From Propionibacteriaceae bacterium (lineage in GTDB: Bacteria; Actinomycetota; Actinomycetes; Propionibacteriales; Propionibacteriaceae), in contig JAISJO010000048.1 in the NCBI GenBank assembly GCA_031261485.1, positions 1-60,984 on the forward strand: DNA of 60,984 bases. The letters are read 5' to 3'. The position numbers and the translations under genes were made by a program. Shown here piece after piece: positions 50,840 through 60,328 of the stretch (the first letter of the stretch is position 1; each line of letters starts with the position of its first letter). Under the pieces are notes generated by a model. It was not told the origin of the DNA. It worked only from the letters and a program-made list of their open reading frames with translations, and ran no database searches.

Positions 50840-51864
50840 CAGGCCTCCAAACCTAAATGCTCACGAATCTGAGGCAGCGTCAACAACAGCTCCTTGGTCC
50901 CCTCCACATCCAAGCGGCGGGCATTCTCAGACGTGTACGCACTCGCTATCGCGGATTGTTGTCCCTCGTCGAAATACTGCTCGTATTGCAAACCGCGCGC
51001 ATCCATGGGAACCCGGTAGAAGTCACCCTCGTCCACCGCTTTCACCATCTCTTCCTCGCCCAACAATGTCTCATGCATCTTCTCGCCGTGGCGGGCCCCA
51101 ATGACCCTGATCTGCGGATCATCATTGCCGAACAACGACGCCACGGCCCGGGCGAGAACCTCCACCGTCGAAGCAGGGGCTTTCATCACGAACAAATCCC
51201 CCGGCTGAGCATGGCTGAAGGCATGTTCGACCAAGGTCACGGAATCCTCCAAAGACATCAGGTACCGCGTCATGTCAGGCACTGTCAGAGTCAGGGGCTC
51301 ACCGGCCAGCGCTTGCTTCTCGAACACCGGGATCACCGACCCGCGCGAGTACATCACGTTCCCGTACCTGGTCATCGACACCGTCATGGCCGACCCTGGG
51401 TTGTTCCGCGCGAACGCCTGTGCCGTCTTCTCCATCAGCGCCTTCGTCATGCCCATGACGTTGATCGGGTACACGGCCTTGTCTGTGGACAGACACACCA
51501 GCGACTTGACCCCAGAACGGGCCGCCACATCGATGACGTTGTCTGAGCCGTTGACATTCGTCAACACTGCCTGTTGGGGGAAGAACTCGCACGAGGGCAC
51601 CTGCTTGAGCGCGGCAGCGTGGAAGACGTAGTCAACATCCCGCATCGCAGGCCACAGGGACTCATGGTCGCGCACATCGCCGAGAAAGAACCGCACGCGC
51701 TCATCATGGAACTTCCGGCGCATGTCATCTTGTTTCGCCTCATCGCGGGAGAAAATGTGTACAGCCTTCGCTCCCGACGCGAGGCAGTGACGGGCCATCG
51801 TCGAACCGAACGACCCTGTACCTCCCGTAATCGCCACCGTCGCACCGTTCAGCACAGTCAACAT
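50839..51864 (-). CDS. capE: UDP-GlcNAc 4,6-dehydratase/5-epimerase
   Basis: 341 residues from ATG 51864, which has GAAGGAG 5 bases upstream; ATG 51882 has no such site. Residues near the start hold the NADP loop GGTGSFGSTMA. The catalytic region reads STDKAVYPINVMGMTKALM, with the Asp-Lys pair kept and Met where PseB-type enzymes have Tyr, which is usual for CapE/FnlA. It removes water and inverts C5 of UDP-GlcNAc as the first step to UDP-L-FucNAc. First gene of the capE-capF-capG set and 17 bp after the DUF2304 gene. Confidence 0.92.
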   Translation of the reverse strand: MLTVLNGATVAITGGTGSFGSTMARHCLASGAKAVHIFSRDEAKQDDMRRKFHDERVRFFLGDVRDHESLWPAMRDVDYVFHAAALKQVPSCEFFPQQAVLTNVNGSDNVIDVAARSGVKSLVCLSTDKAVYPINVMGMTKALMEKTAQAFARNNPGSAMTVSMTRYGNVMYSRGSVIPVFEKQALAGEPLTLTVPDMTRYLMSLEDSVTLVEHAFSHAQPGDLFVMKAPASTVEVLARAVASLFGNDDPQIRVIGARHGEKMHETLLGEEEMVKAVDEGDFYRVPMDARGLQYEQYFDEGQQSAIASAYTSENARRLDVEGTKELLLTLPQIREHLGLEA

Positions 51865-51881
51865 GTCCACTCCTTCAGTCA

Positions 51882-52241
51882 TCAGTCGTCGTTAGCATCG
51901 GAACCTTCGTCCGATTCGACTTGTTCACGCAATATCGCGGCCTCTTCCGCCAACCTGCGCACACGGTCTTCTAGCCTAGACACCTCTAGGGACAAATGCA
52001 TCGCCACCCCGACCAAGAGCAGAATCGCCAAAGCGAACAGCAAGTTGGACGCCACCTGGATTCCCACCGCAGTGGCGATGTACCCGAGCAAAGCGGGATA
52101 GGCAGCCAAGACGATGGCAGCCAGTCCGACGACCAGCCACAAAATCGCGTACTTCTCCGAGATCTTACGCGAGCGCAGCAAGAGGAGGACGCCGACAACA
52201 ATGACCAGAGCGAGGAAAAGGAAGAGGATAGTGGCCCGCAT
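51882..52241 (-). CDS. DUF2304 membrane protein
   Basis: 119 residues with three hydrophobic segments (about 3-21, 32-52, 64-84) and a charged, helical C-terminus (EVSRLEDRVRRLAEEAAILR) that probably forms a coiled coil. ATG 52241 shares its first base with the stop of the GT2 gene (TGATG). This family is regularly encoded beside DPM1/GT2-type transferases; its job is unknown, perhaps as a membrane partner of that enzyme. Confidence 0.85.
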   Translation of the reverse strand: MRATILFLFLALVIVVGVLLLLRSRKISEKYAILWLVVGLAAIVLAAYPALLGYIATAVGIQVASNLLFALAILLLVGVAMHLSLEVSRLEDRVRRLAEEAAILREQVESDEGSDANDD

Positions 52242-52972
52242 CAGGACTCTCGTTTCATGGGACGCCGAGTGAGAGCCACGACAAGAGCCAAGAGGCTTCT
52301 GCCCAGATAGATGGCTGACTTCAGCGGCGACGTCGAGGGCGTACCTGCTTGTCTGACTCTCATCTCCACAGGGACTTGGGTCACGCTCAGCCCGGAGCGA
52401 GCGGCCATGACGAGAGAATCCACCGTGTCCCCGAGGTATTCAGCGGGATAGTGGCGGCGGTATTGGTTGATGGCCCGGGCGTTGGCGGCCCTGAACCCAC
52501 TGGTCACGTCGGTGAGCTTGGTGTGCGCCACCCGTGAAACCACCGAGGCAAGCACTTTCATCGCCCAGCGGCGCGGCCCTGCGGCCTTGTAGCCGCCCTT
52601 GCCAGCGAAGCGCGCCCCAATGGAAATATCGGCGACTTTCAGTCCCTCCAAGACTCGGTCGATGTCAGCAGGGTCGTGCTGTCCGTCGGCGTCGACTTGG
52701 ATGGCCTGGTCATATCCGTTGCGGCCAGCATATTCGTAGCCGGTTCTCATGGCCCCGCCCACGCCAAGGTTGAAGGGGAGCCTCAGCACTGTGGCCCCAT
52801 GCGCTTGTGCGATCTTGACTGTGTCGTCCCACGACCCATCGTCGACAACCACGACATCCACGTGTGGATTGACGCTCGCAATCTCGTCCAAGGTGGCCCC
52901 AATCGCCTCCGCCTCATTCCACGCGGGCATGATGACGGCAGTCTTCAGCGCAGGGGTACTCGTGTCAGCCAC
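52241..52972 (-). CDS. GT2 glycosyltransferase, polyprenyl-phosphate (DPM1-like) type
   Basis: 243 residues from GTG 52972. Blocks are TAVIMPAWNEAEAIGATL, VVDDGSWDDT, NLGVGGAMRTGYEYA, QVDADGQHDPADI, GARF and DVTSGFRAAN. This is the pattern of dolichol- or polyprenyl-phosphate mannosyl/glucosyl transferases, which load a sugar on undecaprenyl phosphate for use outside the membrane. It has no C-terminal membrane segments of its own; the neighbouring DUF2304 protein may provide them. Overlaps the DUF2304 gene by one base. Confidence 0.88.
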   Translation of the reverse strand: MADTSTPALKTAVIMPAWNEAEAIGATLDEIASVNPHVDVVVVDDGSWDDTVKIAQAHGATVLRLPFNLGVGGAMRTGYEYAGRNGYDQAIQVDADGQHDPADIDRVLEGLKVADISIGARFAGKGGYKAAGPRRWAMKVLASVVSRVAHTKLTDVTSGFRAANARAINQYRRHYPAEYLGDTVDSLVMAARSGLSVTQVPVEMRVRQAGTPSTSPLKSAIYLGRSLLALVVALTRRPMKRES

Positions 52973-53023
52973 AATGCAACTCTATCCCAGACCCTGCTCG
53001 ACCCGCCGGTCTTTGGCTTCGGG

Positions 53024-54571
53024 TCACTGGATTTCTGTCTCAATCTGCTCGATCTGCTCAAGGCGGACGCGCTCATCCGCTGCCTCGGACGCCTCGGGCA
53101 TCGACTGCTCTTCCCCCTCGCCTTCGTCCTCATCTTGAGACGAACTGCCAGTGCCGCCGCGCCGACTCGTCCACCACTGGCCAGCGAATCCGAACAACCC
53201 ACGCACCACTGAGAAGCGAGCCACTACACACGCTATGAGCAATGCTGCTTCGACTCCGAACAACCACCATCCGCTGAGGATGTACAGGGCAGCCCCTTGG
53301 GCGATGACGATGAGATTGGCGAGTGCCAGAGGCTTCCATTCGATGCGATAAGGGGCAATCTTCAAGGAGAAATGCAAACGCAGAGCGACGAGCAGAACAT
53401 AGGCGGCCAGTGTCGATATGACAGAGCCCATGAGTCCGATTCTGGGGATGAGAATCCAGTTGAGTGTGAGCCCTGTCACCGCCGCACACAGAGTCGTCAG
53501 CAGGAGTCCCAAAGTTCGCTTGCCCGCCTCATTGTTGACCCCCAGGAAAGTGGAGATGGCCGAATAGACCGATCCCAGAAGGAGGAAAGGCACGTACCTC
53601 CAGGCGTCTCCCATGGCTGGGCCGACGAGGAGCGCCATGAGCGGCTTGAGCACGGCCAAGAGGACCGACACCATAAGGAACTGAATCGAGGCGTAAATGG
53701 TGAACATCGCCGAGTAATAGTCGGCGCGGTCCTCGGACTCGTACTCACGAGCAGCCGACATCCTCCAGGACTGGCGAAGGACGAGAGAGCCCGTGGTGGC
53801 GATGCTGGGAATCTTGGAAGCCGCAGCCAGAACACCATTGGCGGCTGTCCCCAGATAAAACACCACGAAGAATCTGTTGAGCATGTTGATGCCCCACCAC
53901 GCTGCGGCCTCGGCGGTGGTCGGTCCAGCGTACTTGACCATCCTGCGCGTCAAACCCCAGTCGAAAGTGTTCTTGACAAGGTATTTCCACACGGGCAGGC
54001 GCAGCGCCACCCACGAAATCCCGCACACTTCGGACGCGATGAGTGCCGCGAGAATCCCAGTCAGACCGAACCTGAGGACACCGACGAGAACGACGGCGCC
54101 CACGAGCAGGACCATCGACACAACGATGCCGGTGATCGAGTACACCCAGATTCGGCCCATCCCGCGAGCGAACTCCGATAGCAGAGACCTACATGACATC
54201 GCCACGGCCAAGCCCACAGCAGACCACACCAGCCGAGGATCCAGGTCGGTGACAGCACTTAGGACGATCCCGAGGACCAGAACCCCCGTGATCCCAATCG
54301 ACACAATGAGCAATCCCACCTTGAGAATAGCGGCATGTGGCGCACCCTGGTCGAGCGAGAACCTCATCACTCCGTCCCAGATGTTGAGGAACAGGATGGG
54401 AAGAACCAGAGCCACTGAGACTTGGGCCAGGTCCATCAGGCCGTACTCCGAGGGAGTGAGCCACCGGGTCAGCATAGGCAAGAGGGCAATGAGCACGACC
54501 CCGCTGGCCATGGAGTTGAGACCCACGGCAACTGTGTCAATCGCATACCGCTGGAACCTATTCGTCGCCAT
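53024..54571 (-). CDS. Wzx-type polysaccharide flippase (MATE/MOP superfamily)
   Basis: 515 residues; AAGGA precedes ATG 54571. About 12-14 hydrophobic segments run to residue about 455, starting with the typical LTRWLTPSEYGLMDLAQ of Wzx proteins. The last about 50 residues are hydrophilic and strongly acidic (SSSQDEDEGEGEEQSM, then a helical EQIEQIETEIQ), an unusual tail. It would move undecaprenyl-linked repeat units across the membrane. The LicD gene follows with a 9-bp gap upstream in the same run. A second flippase lies at 56751. Confidence 0.9.
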   Translation of the reverse strand: MATNRFQRYAIDTVAVGLNSMASGVVLIALLPMLTRWLTPSEYGLMDLAQVSVALVLPILFLNIWDGVMRFSLDQGAPHAAILKVGLLIVSIGITGVLVLGIVLSAVTDLDPRLVWSAVGLAVAMSCRSLLSEFARGMGRIWVYSITGIVVSMVLLVGAVVLVGVLRFGLTGILAALIASEVCGISWVALRLPVWKYLVKNTFDWGLTRRMVKYAGPTTAEAAAWWGINMLNRFFVVFYLGTAANGVLAAASKIPSIATTGSLVLRQSWRMSAAREYESEDRADYYSAMFTIYASIQFLMVSVLLAVLKPLMALLVGPAMGDAWRYVPFLLLGSVYSAISTFLGVNNEAGKRTLGLLLTTLCAAVTGLTLNWILIPRIGLMGSVISTLAAYVLLVALRLHFSLKIAPYRIEWKPLALANLIVIAQGAALYILSGWWLFGVEAALLIACVVARFSVVRGLFGFAGQWWTSRRGGTGSSSQDEDEGEGEEQSMPEASEAADERVRLEQIEQIETEIQ

Positions 54572-54580
54572 GGGAGTCCT

Positions 54581-55402
54581 TCAGGAGGCCGAATCGACAG
54601 AGGTGGGGCCAGTCGCCTGGACAGAATGATGCGGGACGCGCTGGTCGGGCGGAGGAAGCTGCATATAGTCGCCATACCACCATCGCAGGACGGAGTCTGC
54701 GTCATGTGGAATCGGGAGTCTTCTCCCCTCAAAGTCGGCTAGAACAGGGTCGCCGAGCCAAGCCTTGGGGATGGCCCCCCACGTCATGTAGGCATAGCAC
54801 ACCACATAATCAGTCTTCCACCAGACATGGGTGGACCATTTCAACAGCGCCGCGTACACCGACAAGGGCGCCCACGACGCGATGGTATGCGCCACTTGCC
54901 TCCATGCCTCAGGATACACACCCCAGAATTGTCGAGCATCCAGCATGTGCGAGACACCCCTCATGAAAGCGAACACCAACCACTGGACAGGTGAGCGTTT
55001 CTTGGGGACATAGTCAAGCACGAAAATATCCAGGTACAGCCCCGCGTTCTTTGTCAGATTCTCCGCATCGCGCTCAATGTAGCCTAGGTCCGCCGTTGAT
55101 CGAACTTTTGGAAAGGTCACGAACATGTCACTGGAGTTGTCCTGGTCCTGAATGACGATGTCAGGTCCCATCTCAGAGAAAACCTGCCTGAACCGCAGAT
55201 ACTCATCCCGCGTCATGATGAGATCCACATCGTCGTCCCATGGGATGTACCCATGATGCCTGACGGCCCCGATGAGTGACCCAAACCCGAGGTAATAGCG
55301 AATCCCGTGTTTCCTGCACACCGCATCAAACCGGTCGAGGATAGGCAAGATTTTCAATTGAATATCGCGGACCACGGCCATTTCATCAGAGGTTTCATGC
55401 AC
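54581..55402 (-). CDS. LicD family phosphotransferase
   Basis: 273 residues from GTG 55402; the frame reaches 55522 inside the neighbour gene, and ATG 55381 is another possible start, since no strong ribosome site decides. The LicD core is clear: AVVRDIQLKILPILDRF, HGIRYYLGFGSLIGAVRHHG split by PWDDDVDL, then KVRS, and the late RWWYGDYMQLPPPDQR. Members transfer phosphocholine or similar phospho groups from CDP donors to glycans. This single-domain copy contrasts with the fused one at 9934. It lies between a GT4 and a flippase gene, so it probably decorates the repeat unit before export. Confidence 0.85.
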   Translation of the reverse strand: MHETSDEMAVVRDIQLKILPILDRFDAVCRKHGIRYYLGFGSLIGAVRHHGYIPWDDDVDLIMTRDEYLRFRQVFSEMGPDIVIQDQDNSSDMFVTFPKVRSTADLGYIERDAENLTKNAGLYLDIFVLDYVPKKRSPVQWLVFAFMRGVSHMLDARQFWGVYPEAWRQVAHTIASWAPLSVYAALLKWSTHVWWKTDYVVCYAYMTWGAIPKAWLGDPVLADFEGRRLPIPHDADSVLRWWYGDYMQLPPPDQRVPHHSVQATGPTSVDSAS

Positions 55403-55443
55403 GCGCCCCAGAATACACGCTCCGCTAAACGAGCCTCTATCCC

Positions 55444-56616
55444 TTAATGGCGGTCCTCCAGCACGCTCAGATACTCGTGGCCCATCCGCGCCCGTGAGAA
55501 GTAAGCACCTCGCTTCACACATTCCTGGATGACGGACTCATCCTTGACCATGGTCATCACGTCTTCGGCCATCTCATCAACCGTGTTCGAGGTCACCACG
55601 CGCCCTGTCACTCCATCCACAATTGTTTCTGGGGCGCCATCTGTGTCATAGGTGATCACCGGCGTGCCACAAGCCTGCGCCTCGATGTTTACCGTCGACA
55701 ACGTCTCATGTCTCGTGGGGTTCACGAGACACCATGCCGAACTGTATTCCTGAGCGAGTTTGGCCACAGACTCGGTGCGAGGAACGTAGTCAATGTTGGC
55801 TGGCAGACGCCTTCCCGGCATGAGCTTGCCAACGACTCGCACCCGATAGCCCGGCGGCAGACGATCCGCCAGTTTCACCACGTCAGGCAGGCCTTTGCCT
55901 CGCGCCCATATGCTGGCGACCGCCAGAACAGTCTTCATATCCTGAGGCGGGGTTTCGTAACGATGGAACTCAGCCGTATCGATACCGTTGTGGACGGTCA
56001 CCACTGAATACTGACCGAGGTAGGACTGGCGAATGACACCCGCGAGCCAATCCGAAGGAGCAATGAGGGTCATGTCACGAACACCTGAGAACTTCTCCTT
56101 CTTTGCCCTGACATTGCGTGAGTACGAGTTCGCCATCGTGAACGGATAGTCTGCGCGATGCTGCCATGCGCGGGGGTTGCGGTCTACGTATCTCTCTTCG
56201 ACAGGGAGGTGAGCGGAATGGCCGGTGATAGTCCACATATCGTGGAGAGTCCAGATGACCCGACCCCGGAACTCGGTCTTGAGGTAGTCGAAGAGCATCG
56301 GGAAGTTCAGGTAATACCCGTGGATATTGTGCAAGTGGATGACATCGGGGTCATAGGCGCGAACGAATTCCAGGAATCGGCGAGTCACTGAGCGCGACGC
56401 CATGCCGTGATTGTCGAACAGTATCGTCTCGGCGCCATGTGCATACATATCAACGACATTGCCAATTTTGTATGACGTGAGATCTGGAGAGCAACCCTTG
56501 CGCCCGTAGGCGATGCAGCACTGGTGGCCGGCTTGGGTGTACGCGAGATACAAATCCCGGCAGATTCTCCCCGTCGAAGCCGTGTCAGCCAACACATTGA
56601 CCAACAGAATCCTCAC
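55444..56616 (-). CDS. Glycosyltransferase, GT4 family
   Basis: 390 residues from GTG 56616, with GGAGG 6 bases upstream. GT-B fold blocks: RILLVNVLADTASTGRI, HLHNIHGYYLNFP, WTLHDMWTITGHSAHL, APSDWLAGVI, VHNGIDT, and the donor-side ARGKGLPDVVKLAD with NPTRHETLSTVNIEAQACGT as the EX7E region. It is close to the WcaA/WcaC-like putative colanic-acid-type transferases. First gene of the eight-gene minus-strand run that ends with capG. Sugar specificity is unknown. Confidence 0.88.
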   Translation of the reverse strand: MRILLVNVLADTASTGRICRDLYLAYTQAGHQCCIAYGRKGCSPDLTSYKIGNVVDMYAHGAETILFDNHGMASRSVTRRFLEFVRAYDPDVIHLHNIHGYYLNFPMLFDYLKTEFRGRVIWTLHDMWTITGHSAHLPVEERYVDRNPRAWQHRADYPFTMANSYSRNVRAKKEKFSGVRDMTLIAPSDWLAGVIRQSYLGQYSVVTVHNGIDTAEFHRYETPPQDMKTVLAVASIWARGKGLPDVVKLADRLPPGYRVRVVGKLMPGRRLPANIDYVPRTESVAKLAQEYSSAWCLVNPTRHETLSTVNIEAQACGTPVITYDTDGAPETIVDGVTGRVVTSNTVDEMAEDVMTMVKDESVIQECVKRGAYFSRARMGHEYLSVLEDRH

Positions 56617-56750
56617 GACGCCTCCTTCCGACGAGTCCCCAGACTAGCGCAGATACCCTACTTGGAGCCTGTGCGTCCGGTTGCGCGTGTAGTCTTGCAG
56701 TGTGGAACTTCAGGCCATCCGTAGCTGTCTCTTAGCTGAGTTGTCGATCC

Positions 56751-58028
56751 GTGGCTGAATCACGCGGGCGGGATTCCACATGGAATGCAGTGGGCACAAC
56801 CGCGTGGTCGTTCCTTTCACTGCTCTTGTTGATCATCGTCACTCGCTTCAACGGGGTGGACGCTTCTGGCCTGTTCTCTTTCTCGTACGCCGTCGCAATG
56901 ATCATGTACTCTGTTGCCTGCTATGGTGGGCGGACTTATCAGGTCTCCGATCTGGACCAAGAGTTCCGTAGCGGGGATTACGTGTCGCTGCGCATCGCCA
57001 TGTCGGCGGTCGCTCTGGTCGCCACTGGGGCTTTCGTGCTGGTCAACGATTTCTCTTGGAGCAAGGCGGCCCTGATTCTCATTCTGGTCGCCCAGCGGGT
57101 CTTCGACGCCGTCGCCGACGCTCTGTACGGAATACTCCAGAAAGCCGGTCAACTCTACATTTCCGGCAAGTCGCTCCTGTACAAGTCCCTGCTGGCGTTG
57201 GCGGGCTTCGTGGCGGTGGACTTGCTCACCAGGGACTTGTTGCTGGCCTCGCTAGCTCTGCCACTATCCAGCCTGGCCTATCTGGTGGCTTATGACGCGC
57301 CGCACGCTCGTGTCGTGGAACGGTTCAAACTGAGGTTCGACCGTCACACCCTGACCCGCATACTGGCGACAACGGTCCTGACCTTCGTCATTACGCTGCT
57401 CATCCAAGTCTTCTCGAACGTCGCCCGTTATGCGGTCGATATCTACCACCCCACGATGCAATGGGCTTTCGGCATTCTCATCATGCCCCTGTCTTTTGTC
57501 ACGCTCCTCTTCTCGTTCATCCTGGTCCCCATGATCCTGCGACTGTCCGAGTTTCATCAGGGCGGGGACTACAAGGCTCTTCGCCACACAGTCAACCAGA
57601 TCACGGCGGTGATGGCCGGAATCGGGCTGGTGACAGCCGGAATCACCTACCTCATCGGGCCTGAACTCCTCCAGCTCGTGTTCGGCCAAGACTTCACCTC
57701 GTACCGACTCGACTTGACGCTGGTTATCGCCATCGGGACTATCTCGTCGATATCGTCCATATACGGCAATGTGACGGTGATCGTGAGAAAGATGCGCGTC
57801 AGCGCCATGTTCTATTCGGTCGCCTTGATCGCCCTGATCGCCCTGTGCATTCCCCTGGTGAGCAGGTTCTCCATCCGCGGTGCGATTCTGGCCTATCTGG
57901 GCGGCACCGTCATTCAGATGCTCCTCGTCGGCGGCTACTCCTGGCACCTGGTCAAGGGTGACCGCCCCCGCCCAGGCACGGACATCGGTCAACCCGCAAA
58001 CGAACCCGACGGCATCGATCCAGCATGA
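56751..58028 (+). CDS. Second Wzx-like flippase
   Basis: 425 residues from GTG 56751; no ribosome site is visible, so the start is tentative. About 12 hydrophobic segments are spread over the whole length, with the MOP-type pattern (NAVGTTAWSFLSLLLLIIV, GLFSFSYAVAMIMYSVACYG). It shows little similarity to the flippase at 53024, so it is not a recent duplicate; the two may export different repeat units. It is the only plus-strand gene among minus-strand neighbours and converges on the GT8 gene with a 29-bp gap. Confidence 0.85.
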   Translation: MAESRGRDSTWNAVGTTAWSFLSLLLLIIVTRFNGVDASGLFSFSYAVAMIMYSVACYGGRTYQVSDLDQEFRSGDYVSLRIAMSAVALVATGAFVLVNDFSWSKAALILILVAQRVFDAVADALYGILQKAGQLYISGKSLLYKSLLALAGFVAVDLLTRDLLLASLALPLSSLAYLVAYDAPHARVVERFKLRFDRHTLTRILATTVLTFVITLLIQVFSNVARYAVDIYHPTMQWAFGILIMPLSFVTLLFSFILVPMILRLSEFHQGGDYKALRHTVNQITAVMAGIGLVTAGITYLIGPELLQLVFGQDFTSYRLDLTLVIAIGTISSISSIYGNVTVIVRKMRVSAMFYSVALIALIALCIPLVSRFSIRGAILAYLGGTVIQMLLVGGYSWHLVKGDRPRPGTDIGQPANEPDGIDPA

Positions 58029-58057
58029 GCGTCACGAGCTGCGACCATCGGCTCGCC

Positions 58058-59086
58058 CTAGTTCGCGCGGCCACTCTCGGCTAGGGCTCGGCGATTCATG
58101 TGGGATAAGTAGAAGTACTGCATCCCCTCATGGAGAAGCAGATACAGCCGCCGTGGCGCGTGCTGATAGAGCCAGCGCTGAACTCGGAAGACTGATTTGC
58201 GCTTGACTGTCTTCTTGACGAAGTCGCTCCACGGGGACGCAGCCACGTAGTGGTCGAACAGGTCATTTTGTGGATGGATGCTGTTCTGTTCCCAGGGTCG
58301 TCCGGTCATGGCGCCCATCATGTGGTAAATCGTCGGACCGGCCGCCATGACTTCCGCAATGTGCTCTTTCGTGTCGTAGTAGGCCGGTGCCAGGTGATAC
58401 ATCTTGAGCGAGTCGTCAATGCCGAAGATATAGAACCCTGGATTGAAGTTGTACGTGATATCCAGGTACTTGAATTCATTGCGGAACAAGACATTGAGCA
58501 CATCCTGGTCCACTGTCTGGTAACCGCTGCGGCGTTGCAGGAAATGCTCCACTATCTGCCCAGTGCAATCCTCATCTCGCCAGCGACGCTGGTTGATCAG
58601 CAGGACCCCGCCATTGTAGTAGTGGTCCGTCTCCGGTATCCCGATCATCGGTTTGTACGAGTTCATCGTGCAGTCGTACGTCGCATAAATGAGCGCATCG
58701 CTAGGATCGATGTCGCAAATACCCGCCAATGACTTGTCGATGATGGTGTCACCGTCGAGTTGCAGGATGACATCGTTATTTGTTTGAATATCAGCGACCG
58801 CCAGGAGCTTGAAGTAGGTGGCATAGCTGCCTTTGAACGGAAAGACTTTGTATTCATCTCGAAGTCGGCTGACGTAGGTCGCGGCGTCAATGATATGGAC
58901 TTCGCGCTGGTATTCGCTGGCCACCTGCTGGAACTTGGCCAGATTCTCCTGCGACACTCGATCAGCGATGATGTAGACGGTCAGTTCATCGATGTCCTGA
59001 TTGTTCATGAGCAGGGAAGTCAGGGACACCCCGGTGATCTCAGCGTAATTGTTGTCGCTCTGATACAGAACGTTCAGTTGTGTCAT
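58058..59086 (-). CDS. Glycosyltransferase, GT8 family (LgtC-like)
   Basis: 342 residues. Three consecutive ATG codons (59092, 59089, 59086) follow GAGG; 59086 has the best spacing (8 bases), and the first overlaps the upstream stop as ATGA. GT8 hallmarks are LNVLYQSDNNYAEITGVSL at the start, the metal-binding LQLDGDTII, YYNGGVLLINQRRW, TVDQDVLN and the C-terminal IYHMMGAMTGRPW (HxxGxxKPW-like, with Arg in place of Lys). It probably adds a galactose or glucose residue with retention. Paired with the GT2 gene before it. Confidence 0.88.
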   Translation of the reverse strand: MTQLNVLYQSDNNYAEITGVSLTSLLMNNQDIDELTVYIIADRVSQENLAKFQQVASEYQREVHIIDAATYVSRLRDEYKVFPFKGSYATYFKLLAVADIQTNNDVILQLDGDTIIDKSLAGICDIDPSDALIYATYDCTMNSYKPMIGIPETDHYYNGGVLLINQRRWRDEDCTGQIVEHFLQRRSGYQTVDQDVLNVLFRNEFKYLDITYNFNPGFYIFGIDDSLKMYHLAPAYYDTKEHIAEVMAAGPTIYHMMGAMTGRPWEQNSIHPQNDLFDHYVAASPWSDFVKKTVKRKSVFRVQRWLYQHAPRRLYLLLHEGMQYFYLSHMNRRALAESGRAN

Positions 59087-59088
59087 CA

Positions 59089-60168
59089 TCATTTCCTCAG
59101 AAGCAAGACTCCCCAACGGGCCTTCGAATAGAGATTCAAGACACCGATGACGGCCTTATTGTTGTAGAGATTCGACATTTTGAGACCCCGCTTGACACCT
59201 GAGTAGTCGACATTGTTGTACCCTCGCACCCCGATCTCCGCGAACACTGCGGCTCGTGAGGCAATGCGCCGACGTCGGCGCTCCCCGGCTCCCATGTCGG
59301 CGGCGATGGCATCGCTGAGATGGTATCCAGCCCGGATGGAGTCGTCGCAAACCTCCTGCTTGAGCGACTCAGCATCACCTTCCACTCCATTGACCGACAG
59401 CGCCACGGGAAGGAAGCCAGTTGCGTGGTACCGAGTCATCTTGGCACAGACCACGAAATCCGCTGACGGGAAATAGTGGTCGTCCAAGCCGCCAATATCG
59501 AGCATGCATTTTCGGTTGATGAACATGCCGGGTGAAGCCGGGAAAATGTAGTTGACATGGTCTGACATTGACAGACCGATGAGCCTTCCACGCCGCAGGC
59601 GTAGAAAAAGGGAGATCAGCTTCTGCAGAAGGCCTTCCTTGCGGACTTCACCAGGGGTCTCCATCGCTGTACGATACCAACTACCGACAATGCCGAGCTG
59701 TTTCTTGTGAGAAGAATTGTACTGGTCGGTGGCCCGCATCAGAGTGGAGACGTAATTTGGCTGAAGCCAACCGTCATCGTGGAGCATTCCGTAATACGGA
59801 CTGGCACACAATTCGCAGGCTCGGTTCCAGTTGTCATACTGGCCGAGATTGCGGTCATGGCGATAGTAGGCGATGTTGTCGAAACGCTCACAATAGTCAC
59901 GAAGCAGGTCGTCCGTCTCCTGCCAGTCGGCTTGATCTGAACCAGAATCGTCGACCACCAGGATCTCCAAACGCCCAGTGAAGTCCTGGGCAAGCGCGCT
60001 GTCCAGAGCTCGACGCAATGTGCCCGGTCGCCGATAGGTGATGATGGCAATGGTGACCTCGGGATCAGTCATTCGATGCCCATGAACTAAACGGGAAACA
60101 ATGTCTCGTTTGGCCTCGAAGTTGGTTGCCTTGTCGGACCAACCAGACCAGTTTTCCACTTGCAGCAT
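59089..60168 (-). CDS. GT2 family glycosyltransferase
   Basis: 359 residues from ATG 60168, chosen for GGAGAAGG just upstream; the frame opens at 60231. GT-A blocks: VTIAIITYRRPGTLRRALDS, VVDDSGSD, NLGQYDNWNRACELC, YYGMLHDDGWL, and MFINRKCMLDIGGLDD. The acidic DDG triad is intact. It ends in an overlap with the GT8 gene, so both are made together. 160 bp separate it from the rmlA gene. Confidence 0.87.
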   Translation of the reverse strand: MLQVENWSGWSDKATNFEAKRDIVSRLVHGHRMTDPEVTIAIITYRRPGTLRRALDSALAQDFTGRLEILVVDDSGSDQADWQETDDLLRDYCERFDNIAYYRHDRNLGQYDNWNRACELCASPYYGMLHDDGWLQPNYVSTLMRATDQYNSSHKKQLGIVGSWYRTAMETPGEVRKEGLLQKLISLFLRLRRGRLIGLSMSDHVNYIFPASPGMFINRKCMLDIGGLDDHYFPSADFVVCAKMTRYHATGFLPVALSVNGVEGDAESLKQEVCDDSIRAGYHLSDAIAADMGAGERRRRRIASRAAVFAEIGVRGYNNVDYSGVKRGLKMSNLYNNKAVIGVLNLYSKARWGVLLLRK

Positions 60169-60328
60169 GAACCTTCTCCACGAGACCTCACGGCCGACAG
60201 ATGAACCACATAGACAAACCGACCACTCCATCTTGGCGATGCAGAGTCACTTGAGTCGCTTCCCTATCCAGTGGAAATAAGTCTACCTGAAAACAGATTG
60301 TCCTTCATCTAGTGCCTCTAACGGCAAG

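Noticed and set aside
57264..57992. Minus-strand open frame of 242 codons rich in Asp/His/Gln
   Set aside because: Opposite the second flippase gene; the composition is that of an antisense frame of a membrane protein.
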